A stretch of DNA of 11,818 nt from Planococcaceae bacterium UBA3370 (GTDB lineage: Bacteria; Bacillota; Bacilli; Bacillales_A; Planococcaceae), in NCBI GenBank assembly GCA_002360295.1, contig DEQI01000284.1, positions 7,162 to 18,979 on the forward strand, given 5' to 3'. The notes under the pieces are model-generated. The model saw only the letters and a list, made by a program, of their open reading frames with translations, was not told the DNA's origin and searched no databases. Of the stretch, positions 6,830 through 11,818 are shown one piece after another. The translations under genes were made by a program, and so were the position numbers. How positions within the stretch are numbered: position 1 is the stretch's first letter; each line of letters opens with the position of its first letter.

Positions 6830-7684
6830 ATGAAAAAGTGGGTGCTTCTTGTACTATTTTTACTTTTTACAACAGAAGCTGCAGCACAAGAAATTTATAT
6901 ACCGCTTGGAGATTCGCTCGCAGCAGGGCAAACACCGTATCGTGAAATTGACACGGGTTACACAGACTTAATTGCTCGACAACTAGCATTAAGTGGACAA
7001 TTAAGTAAGTACACAAAGGAATTAACATTTCCAGGTTATACAGTAGCAGATCTAGTAAACCGTATAGAACAAGAGGATGCTCGTGCATTATTAGCGGACG
7101 CGACATTAATCACCATTTCTGCAGGTGCAAATGATTTACTACCGCTTGTACAAGTCAATCCGTCTGCGGGTACACTCACTTTTTCCCAGCTATCTGCTGA
7201 TTTTGCTTTAAATCGTGCACGTAAAAATTTAATTGTGTTACTAGAAAAAGTTCAACAATATGCACCAAAAGCAAAAGTGTATGTAATGGGCTATTATTTT
7301 CCTTATCCTCACGTCCATTCATCGCAAAAAATAGGAACTGAAAAGCAACTTACATTGTTGAATGATATTTTAAAACAACAAGCTGAACAGTATGGGGCTA
7401 TTTATATCCAAGTAGCGGAGCCATTTGCTGAAAATGCAGAACGTTATTTGCCAAATATAGCAGATGTTCATCCAACAATGGAAGGTTATCTTGTTATGGC
7501 CAATGCGTTTTTGAGTGAGTATAATGGCAGCAAATTAACAAAAGAACAGCTACCAGCACCTAACCCTATGACGTTTGAAGAATTAATGAAACTGAAAAGT
7601 CAAAGTGATGTAGTAAGTAAACAGCACAAGAGTAGTATTGAAAAATATATAGTCCGGTACGGTTACTACCGTGCTTATATTTAA
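6830..7684 (+). CDS. Secreted SGNH/GDSL-family hydrolase
   Basis: This 284-residue serine hydrolase or esterase has a signal peptide: Lys2-Lys3, a hydrophobic core 4-13, and an AAA|Q-type cleavage site near 19/20. The SGNH blocks are visible: I with Ser29 in PLGDSLAAG, II with Gly69 in FPGYTVADL, III with Asn101 in ISAGANDLL, and V with Asp212/His214 in ADVHPT. It is therefore probably an active enzyme outside the membrane, acting on a lipid, ester or acetylated sugar; the substrate cannot be told. The core ends near residue 232, and the last 50 residues form a charged tail ending in an aromatic, basic stretch (272-283) of unknown role. ATG 6830 follows AGAGGTGG with 10-nt spacing, 33 bp after the aminopeptidase, so it is probably the last gene of that operon. 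Confidence 0.87.
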   Translation: MKKWVLLVLFLLFTTEAAAQEIYIPLGDSLAAGQTPYREIDTGYTDLIARQLALSGQLSKYTKELTFPGYTVADLVNRIEQEDARALLADATLITISAGANDLLPLVQVNPSAGTLTFSQLSADFALNRARKNLIVLLEKVQQYAPKAKVYVMGYYFPYPHVHSSQKIGTEKQLTLLNDILKQQAEQYGAIYIQVAEPFAENAERYLPNIADVHPTMEGYLVMANAFLSEYNGSKLTKEQLPAPNPMTFEELMKLKSQSDVVSKQHKSSIEKYIVRYGYYRAYI

Positions 7685-7722
7685 AAAGGAATTGACTGGT
7701 ATTCAGTCAACTCCTTTTTTTT
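7683..7722. terminator. Bidirectional terminator between SGNH hydrolase and binding-protein genes
   Basis: The stem is AAAAAGGA-A-TTGACTG (7683-7698) with CAGTCAA-C-TCCTTTTT (7704-7719): 15 pairs, one A/C mismatch and a 5-nt loop. A run of eight T follows on the + strand, and the A-rich left arm gives a T run on the - strand. It sits between two converging genes and can serve both. Confidence 0.87.
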
Positions 7723-7759
7723 AGCGCCCAGCTCCTCGAGGTCGCTTGACTTTTCTTAA
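7723..7759. repeat. GC-rich patch, possible dispersed intergenic repeat, copy 2
   Basis: Bases 7723-7746 are 17 of 24 G or C in an otherwise AT-rich window. They contain the perfect 8-bp palindrome CCTCGAGG (7734-7741), flanked by AGCG (7723-7726) and CGCT (7743-7746), which could close a weak hairpin. The right part, CGCTTGACTTTTCTTAA (7743-7759), resembles 4264-4281. Its placement directly between a terminator and the end of a gene is typical of dispersed intergenic repeats in Bacillaceae, but membership in a family is inference. Confidence 0.35.
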
Positions 7760-9382
7760 TTACTCAGTAATCTTTACATCTTTTAAGTGATACATACTAT
7801 CAGCTGTTACTTTAAAGCCAGTCACTTTATTTGATACACCTGTTAAGATGGATGGGTGTATAACGAATGCAACTGGTGAATCATCTGAGATTTTTTGAAG
7901 AGCTTCTTTGTAAATATTTTCGCGAGCAGTTTGATCTGCTTCGCGACGACCTGCATCTAACAAAGCATCCACGTCCGCATTTGTGTAGAACGAGCGGTTA
8001 CCTGGATCTCCGTGCTGAGAAGAATGGAATAGAGCATATAAACCGTAGTCTGCATCACCAGTAGAGTTTGACCAACCTAAAATGAACATATCATGCTCAC
8101 CTGCAGCTGTCTTTTCTAAATATGCACCCCACTCTAGCACTTCGATGCTTACCTCAATATTTAATTCCTTTAACCCTTCTTGTAACACGACAGCTACGTC
8201 TTGGCGAACAGGATTATCGTTCGTCCAAATAGTTGTTTTGAAACCGTCTGCATAACCTGCTTCAGCAAGTAAAGCTTTTGCTTCTTCAATATTAAATTCC
8301 ATTGATGTCACATCTTCTGTATAACCAAAGATTCCAGGAGAAAGCGCACTTATCGCTGGAATACCAAATCCTTCATAAATACCATCGATTAATGTTTGAC
8401 GGTCGATTGCTTTCGAAATGGCTTGGCGTACAAGCGGATTATCAAATGGTGCTTTGTTCGTATTAAAACCAATATAAGTTAAAGATGTAGAAGCTGTATC
8501 GTCCACTGTAGCGACACCAGAGTTATTCACGTTAGCAACTTGGTTCGGTTCTACAGTTCCAATAATATGAGCGTTTCCTGATTGTAATTCTGCAACGCGA
8601 GTAGCCATTTCTGGAACTACTTTAATAGTTACAGAATCGATATTTGCTGGTGTTCCCCAGTAATCAGCGTTTTTAACTAGCTTAATTTCTGTACCTGGTG
8701 TCCAAGACTCAAACTTAAATGGACCCGTTCCAACTGGAGTTACACTAATAACAGATCCTGCATCTTTACCAGGCATCGCTGCATAATCAGCGTCAATTGA
8801 TTTGGGTGAAATAATCCCACCACCGTTATGTGTTAAGTGCGCAAGTAAAGGTGAGAAAGGATATTCTGTAATAAACTGTACTGTATTATCATCGATTACT
8901 TTTACTTCAGTTACCATTTCAAAAAGGTGTGCTCGTGGAGATGCCACGTCAGGGTCTAACAAGCGGTCGAAGTTTTTCTTCACAACTTCCGCATTGAATT
9001 GTTCACCATCATGGAAAGTAACGCCTGAGCGAAGCTTGAATTCCCATGTTAGCTCATCTACTTGGTTCCATGACTCAGCTAAACCAGGAGCTAAATTTCC
9101 ACTATCATCACGCACTAATAATGTTTCGTAAATGTTAGATTGTACGTTTGAAGATGATACATCGTTTGATCCATGTGGGTCTAATGATTGAGCATCTGAT
9201 AATTCAGCAATAATTAGATTTCCTCCATCAGAAGTGGCTTCTTCTGATGAGCCTTGTTCTGTTCCTTCTGTTTTTTCTGGTTCACGAGATGTTTCCTTGT
9301 CATCGTCACCACAAGCCGCTAAAACGAGCGCTAGTGTGAAAGTGAAGAACAATAACCATAGTGACTTTTTAGAAAATGTCAT
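7760..9382 (-). CDS. Peptide ABC transporter substrate-binding lipoprotein (family 5, DppE/OppA-like)
   Basis: This 540-residue extracytoplasmic binding protein captures peptides for the ABC importer encoded on the other side of the divergent promoter region. It has a lipoprotein signal: Lys5-Lys6, a hydrophobic core, then lipobox LAAC with Cys24 as the lipid-bearing residue. An acidic linker (25-54) rich in Glu/Asp/Ser/Thr follows. The SBP_bac_5 domain runs from about 55 to the end, with the family signature region around 98-135 (GLAESW, WEFKLRSGVTFHDG), TGPFKFESW (219-227) and the C-terminal lobe marked by NPLVRQAISKAIDR (315-328). Length is normal for DppE/OppA/AppA. The start is supported by AAGGGGG 7 nt upstream (- strand). 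The exact ligand (dipeptide, oligopeptide, glutathione) cannot be decided. A terminator follows at 7683-7722. Confidence 0.9.
   Translation of the reverse strand: MTFSKKSLWLLFFTFTLALVLAACGDDDKETSREPEKTEGTEQGSSEEATSDGGNLIIAELSDAQSLDPHGSNDVSSSNVQSNIYETLLVRDDSGNLAPGLAESWNQVDELTWEFKLRSGVTFHDGEQFNAEVVKKNFDRLLDPDVASPRAHLFEMVTEVKVIDDNTVQFITEYPFSPLLAHLTHNGGGIISPKSIDADYAAMPGKDAGSVISVTPVGTGPFKFESWTPGTEIKLVKNADYWGTPANIDSVTIKVVPEMATRVAELQSGNAHIIGTVEPNQVANVNNSGVATVDDTASTSLTYIGFNTNKAPFDNPLVRQAISKAIDRQTLIDGIYEGFGIPAISALSPGIFGYTEDVTSMEFNIEEAKALLAEAGYADGFKTTIWTNDNPVRQDVAVVLQEGLKELNIEVSIEVLEWGAYLEKTAAGEHDMFILGWSNSTGDADYGLYALFHSSQHGDPGNRSFYTNADVDALLDAGRREADQTARENIYKEALQKISDDSPVAFVIHPSILTGVSNKVTGFKVTADSMYHLKDVKITE
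9364..9378. promoter_or_regulatory. Candidate CodY box overlapping the start of the binding-protein gene
   Basis: ACTTTTTAGAAAATG matches the CodY consensus AATTTTCWGAAAATT at 12 of 15 positions. It covers codons 2-6 of the leftward gene, downstream of its promoter, where CodY could block elongation as a roadblock. CodY control of peptide importers is established in Bacillus; binding here is inferred. Confidence 0.35.
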
Positions 9383-9440
9383 ACAAAATCCCCCTTGTAT
9401 AATTATCCTATAATATTACAAAAATGTAACATATGGATAG

Positions 9441-9470
9441 AATATAGCATACTTGGAAACAACCAATCAA
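9441..9470 (-). promoter_or_regulatory. Candidate promoter for the peptide-binding lipoprotein gene
   Basis: Read on the - strand, TTGATT (9470-9465) and TATATT (9446-9441) are 18 bp apart, with a TGC extension before the -10 element. This would give a leader of about 50 nt carrying the AAGGGGG Shine-Dalgarno. A closer pair (GTTACA at 9430-9425, GATAAT at 9407-9402) scores well, but its start site would fall inside the Shine-Dalgarno, so I prefer the distal one. Confidence 0.4.
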
Positions 9471-9482
9471 CAAAATTGTTGA
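9467..9482. promoter_or_regulatory. 16-bp palindrome overlapping the -35 of the leftward promoter
   Basis: TCAACAAAATTGTTGA has perfect 7-bp arms around an AA centre. It overlaps the candidate -35 element (9465-9470) of the binding-protein promoter, where a repressor dimer would interfere with RNA polymerase. The protein that might bind it is unknown. Confidence 0.35.
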
Positions 9483-9650
9483 AAGATTACAATTTTTTTA
9501 TAAATTCAATTAGTTCTTAATTCACACGGAATTATGTAAAAAAAACGTTTATAATTTGTAAAATATTAATTTTATGCCTTTTCAATGTTGTATTTAGGTA
9601 ATTTTGAGTATGTTAAAAACAAGTTTTTCCATTATAGCACAGGAAGAAAA

Positions 9651-9676
9651 AACACCCTGAAAATTTTAATAAATTA
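9651..9676. promoter_or_regulatory. Overlapping CodY-like boxes just upstream of the permease promoter
   Basis: AACACCCTGAAAATT (9651-9665) matches the CodY consensus at 11 of 15 positions with an intact CTGAAAATT right half. AATTTTAATAAATTA (9662-9676) matches 11 of 15 and overlaps it by four bases. Both end 8-19 bp before the -35 at 9684. Overlapping partial boxes are common at CodY targets, but in AT-rich DNA 11 of 15 is also easy to reach by chance. Confidence 0.3.
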
Positions 9677-9683
9677 AAAACTA

Positions 9684-9713
9684 TTGAAATACTTTCTAAA
9701 TCATATATATACT
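9684..9713 (+). promoter_or_regulatory. Candidate sigma-A promoter for the dppC-dppB-dppD operon
   Basis: TTGAAA (9684-9689, five of six) and TATACT (9708-9713, five of six) are separated by 18 bp. Transcription would start near 9720, leaving a leader of about 65 nt before the ATG at 9785. Confidence 0.55.
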
Positions 9714-9784
9714 GTAAGTCATAAGTTAAATAGCCTATAAATGTTTATTTGTTCGACAATTTATTTCATGAAAGGATGGATAAG

Positions 9785-10678
9785 ATGAATGTGCAATCTG
9801 GAAATACGTTAGAGCCGATAAAAAGAAGTAATCCAAGGGTAGAAGCGTTTAAAACGTTTACAAAAAGATTACTGAAAAATAAAGCGGCAGTAGTTGGTGG
9901 TGTTGTTATTTTAATAATTATTTTAGTAGGACTATTTGGACCATTATTTCTGAAAACAGATCCGTCTGCTCAAAATATCGTTAATAAACTACAGCCTCCG
10001 TCAAAGGAGCATTGGTTTGGTACGGATAACTTTGGACGAGATATTTTCACGCGCATTATTTATGGTACGAGTTTGACATTGAAAGTAGGATTTTTATCTG
10101 TATTTTTAGGGGGATTTGTTGGTGTTATTTTAGGGATTATTTCAGGCTATTATGGCGGCATCATCGATACAATTACGATGCGTATGATGGACGTATTATT
10201 AGCATTCCCAGGTATATTACTAGCTTTAGCCATTGTATCCGTTTTAGGTGGTAGTTTAAGAAATGTTATTATCGCAGTTGGTATTTTCTCGATACCTACA
10301 TTTGCACGAATAGTCCGAGGTTCTACTTTACAAGTGAAAAAATTGGAGTATATAGATGCGATAAGAGCACTTGGTGCAACAGATGCACGGATTATTTTTA
10401 AGCATATATTACCGAATATTTTATCACCCATTATCGTACAGGCTACGATGCGTATTGCCACTGCCATCTTAACTGCTTCAGGTTTAGCTTTTTTAGGCTT
10501 AGGTGCACAGCCTCCGACTCCAGAGTGGGGAGCTATGTTAAGTGATGGTCGTACGTATATGCATAATGCAAGTCATATGGTAATGTTCCCTGGCATGATG
10601 ATCGTCATCGTTGTGCTAGCATTTAATATATTTGGGGATGGGTTACGTGATGCACTTGATCCGAAAATGAAGCAATAG
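9785..10678 (+). CDS. dppC: Peptide ABC transporter permease, DppC/OppC-like
   Basis: This inner-membrane channel subunit of a peptide importer pairs with the DppB-like protein encoded next. I choose ATG 9785 (297 residues) because AAGGA at 9772-9776 lies 8 nt upstream; an in-frame TTG at 9749 and ATG at 9776 lack a usable ribosome site. The order is: cytoplasmic N-terminus with a basic stretch, membrane segment about 35-57, the OppC-type motif HWFGTDNFGRD (76-86), then membrane segments about 97-120, 136-155, 160-175, 214-238 and 267-285. The EAA loop that docks on the ATPase is about 189-211 (YIDAIRALGA, with the ILPN end). It begins the rightward operon, and the next gene is 12 bp downstream. 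Placing the C-type before the B-type permease reverses the usual order. Confidence 0.9.
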   Translation: MNVQSGNTLEPIKRSNPRVEAFKTFTKRLLKNKAAVVGGVVILIIILVGLFGPLFLKTDPSAQNIVNKLQPPSKEHWFGTDNFGRDIFTRIIYGTSLTLKVGFLSVFLGGFVGVILGIISGYYGGIIDTITMRMMDVLLAFPGILLALAIVSVLGGSLRNVIIAVGIFSIPTFARIVRGSTLQVKKLEYIDAIRALGATDARIIFKHILPNILSPIIVQATMRIATAILTASGLAFLGLGAQPPTPEWGAMLSDGRTYMHNASHMVMFPGMMIVIVVLAFNIFGDGLRDALDPKMKQ

Positions 10679-10690
10679 GGAGGGAAGAAC

Positions 10691-11653
10691 ATGACAAAAT
10701 ATATTATTCGTCGTTTATTACAAACGATTCCAGTATTAATTGGTGTTTCGATTTTAGTATTTTCATTGATGTTCCTTATCCCTGGAGATCCAGCACAAGT
10801 AATGGCAGGAGAAGGTGCGTCCCAACAAACAATCGATAATATACGTGAAAAGTTAGGCTTAAATGATCCAGCCTATGTCCAATACGGTCGTTTTTTAGGT
10901 AATGCTTTGCAAGGTGATTTAGGTAACTCTATTCGTAGCGGGCGTCCTGTAATGGATGAAATTTCAATACGCTTTTGGACTACTTTAGAGCTATCTGTCT
11001 ATTCAACTATTTTAGCCGTTTTTCTTGGCTTAATTGCTGGGATTATTTCTGCGGTTCGTCATTATACTTTGACAGATATTACAATTATGATTATTGCATT
11101 ATTTGGATTATCGATGCCAAACTTCTGGCTCGGCTTAATGTTAATCCAGTGGTTTGCATTAGGAAATTTACCATTTGGAGAGATGCCATCTTGGTTATTA
11201 GACATTATCCATATGCGCCCATCCGGCTGGGGTGAGTCTTGGCGACAGATGATTTTACCAGTTATTACGCTCGGAACAGGTGGAGCAGCCATTATTGCTC
11301 GTATGACTCGTTCTTCTATGCTGGAAGTAATCGAACAGGATTATATTCGAACTGCTCGTGCAAAAGGGGTAACAGAGCGTATCGTTATTTATCGCCATGC
11401 TCTTAAAAATGCACTTATTCCCGTTGTCACAGTGATTGGGCTTGAATTTGGTGGGTTTTTAGGTGGAGCGGTATTAACAGAAACGATATTTGCTATTAAT
11501 GGAATTGGGAGATTAACCATTGATGCAATAAGGCAGCGTGATTTCCCAATCGTTCAAGGGACCGTTCTCGTCATATCTTTACTGTTTGTAATGGTCAACC
11601 TACTCGTTGATATTTCTTATAAATTCTTAAATAAGCGAATTGACTTGAACTAA
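10691..11653 (+). CDS. dppB: Peptide ABC transporter permease, DppB/OppB-like
   Basis: This 320-residue inner-membrane subunit is the second half of the importer channel. The N-terminal membrane segment (about 9-30) is followed by the family-typical PGDP (31-34) and the external region REKLGLNDP (52-60) through GDLGNSI (75-81). Further membrane segments lie about 99-121, 129-155, 187-205, 241-263 and 286-309. The EAA loop is about 217-243 (DYIRTARAKG, then HALKNAL). Length is normal for DppB/OppB/GsiC. The start follows GGAGG (10679-10683) with 7-nt spacing, and that site overlaps the space just after the dppC stop, so the genes are one transcript. The transported peptide class (dipeptide, oligopeptide or glutathione-like) cannot be fixed from sequence. 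Confidence 0.9.
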   Translation: MTKYIIRRLLQTIPVLIGVSILVFSLMFLIPGDPAQVMAGEGASQQTIDNIREKLGLNDPAYVQYGRFLGNALQGDLGNSIRSGRPVMDEISIRFWTTLELSVYSTILAVFLGLIAGIISAVRHYTLTDITIMIIALFGLSMPNFWLGLMLIQWFALGNLPFGEMPSWLLDIIHMRPSGWGESWRQMILPVITLGTGGAAIIARMTRSSMLEVIEQDYIRTARAKGVTERIVIYRHALKNALIPVVTVIGLEFGGFLGGAVLTETIFAINGIGRLTIDAIRQRDFPIVQGTVLVISLLFVMVNLLVDISYKFLNKRIDLN

Positions 11654-11678
11654 ATCGTAAAGAAAAGAGGTGGACAGC

Positions 11679-11818
11679 ATGACGCAAAATGAAAATATTT
11701 TAGAAGTGAAAAATTTACAAACATCATTTGCAACAGACTATGGCGAAATACGGGCTGTAGATGGCGTGAATTTTACTGTACCAAAAGGGAAAACCATTGG
11801 CATTGTTGGGGAATCGGG
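11679..11818 (+). CDS. dppD: Peptide ABC transporter ATP-binding protein, DppD/OppD-like, 5' part only
   Basis: Only the first 46 codons are inside the window; the gene runs off the right edge. The translation starts [17 protein letters not shown] and contains the A-loop region [10 protein letters not shown] and the strand [12 protein letters not shown], which is the start of Walker A (GESGSGKS in relatives). This is the typical opening of a DppD/OppD ATPase that energises the two permeases just upstream. ATG 11679 follows AAGAGGTGG (11665-11673) with 5-nt spacing and lies 25 bp after dppB, with no terminator between. A DppF/OppF partner is expected beyond the edge but cannot be seen. Confidence 0.85.
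   Translation, partial: MTQNENILEVKNLQTSFATDYGEIRAVDGVNFTVPKGKTIGIVGES

Larger units (their letters stand above)
9383..9784. promoter_or_regulatory. 402-bp divergent control region of the peptide importer
   Basis: This very AT-rich, gene-free stretch separates the leftward binding-protein gene from the rightward permease genes. It holds candidate promoters in both directions (9441-9470 on -, 9684-9713 on +), three partial CodY-box matches (9600-9614, 9651-9665, 9662-9676; each 11 of 15) and two palindromes with an AA centre (9467-9482 and 9615-9628). I see no convincing small gene, terminator or riboswitch. About 9500-9600 holds nothing I can name beyond AT-rich sequence. Confidence 0.6.

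Noticed and set aside
8802..9131. 109-codon + strand open frame opposite the binding-protein gene
   Set aside because: It is antisense to a clear family-5 binding protein, has Ser/Thr/Lys-rich low-information sequence and no ribosome site.
9402..9430. GTTACA/GATAAT with 17-bp spacer as the leftward promoter
   Set aside because: Its start site would fall at about 9395, within the AAGGGGG Shine-Dalgarno, leaving almost no leader; a distal extended -10 promoter fits better.
9500..9600. Possible small RNA or small gene in the divergent region
   Set aside because: The stretch is very AT-rich with no sizeable start-to-stop frame, no hairpin with a T run and no clear promoter pair (TTCACA and TATAAT are 23 bp apart).
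9749..9784. TTG (9749) or ATG (9776) as start of the DppC-like gene, adding 12 or 3 residues
   Set aside because: Neither has a Shine-Dalgarno at proper distance, while ATG 9785 has AAGGA 8 nt upstream and gives a typical OppC N-terminus.
1..11818. CRISPR array, toxin-antitoxin pair, prophage or insertion sequence
   Set aside because: I saw no spaced repeat array, transposase, integrase, terminal inverted repeats or toxin-like small gene pairs on either strand.

Overview
The window is about 11.8 kb of AT-rich, gene-dense DNA from a low-GC Gram-positive bacterium. A Lysinibacillus-like member of the Bacillaceae/Planococcaceae is the best guess. Support comes from strong GGAGG/AAGGGG-type Shine-Dalgarno sites, resemblance of several proteins to Bacillus subtilis families (YtrE, YtrF, YfmL, AmpS), and a D-aspartate-ligase/aspartate-racemase pair. 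That pair fits a cell wall with an L-Lys-D-Asp (A4alpha) cross-bridge, which is known from Lysinibacillus. The genus is inference; no rRNA or other taxonomic marker is present. I see no mobile element, CRISPR array, tRNA or rRNA, and no broken gene.

Layout, left to right. (1) 1-2127: an ABC export-type pair, YtrE-like ATPase and YtrF-like MacB/FtsX permease, separated by 1 bp. It has its own upstream region with short direct repeats and ends at a strong terminator. (2) 2166-4182: a candidate promoter, an ATP-grasp ligase of the D-aspartate ligase type, an Asp/Glu-family racemase 1 bp downstream, and a 13-bp-stem terminator. Together these would make D-Asp and attach it to the Lys side chain of the peptidoglycan precursor. 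(3) 4285-7722: a second operon-like unit with a YfmL-type DEAD-box RNA helicase, an M29 aminopeptidase 2 bp later and a secreted SGNH/GDSL hydrolase, closed by a terminator that also serves the opposing gene. (4) 7760-11818: an oligopeptide/dipeptide ABC importer split around a 402-bp regulatory region. The lipoprotein binding-protein gene runs leftward. Two permeases (DppC-like, then DppB-like) and the start of a DppD-like ATPase run rightward and off the window edge.

Themes. Two blocks concern the cell envelope: an ABC pair whose B. subtilis relatives respond to cell-wall stress, and the cross-bridge amino-acid module. The other two fit peptide economy: an intracellular aminopeptidase in one, a peptide importer in the other. 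The divergent peptide-importer control region carries several partial CodY-box matches and two small palindromes, which fits nutrient-controlled uptake. Two intergenic patches (about 4218-4281 and 7723-7759) share a short 3' motif and may be decayed copies of one dispersed repeat.
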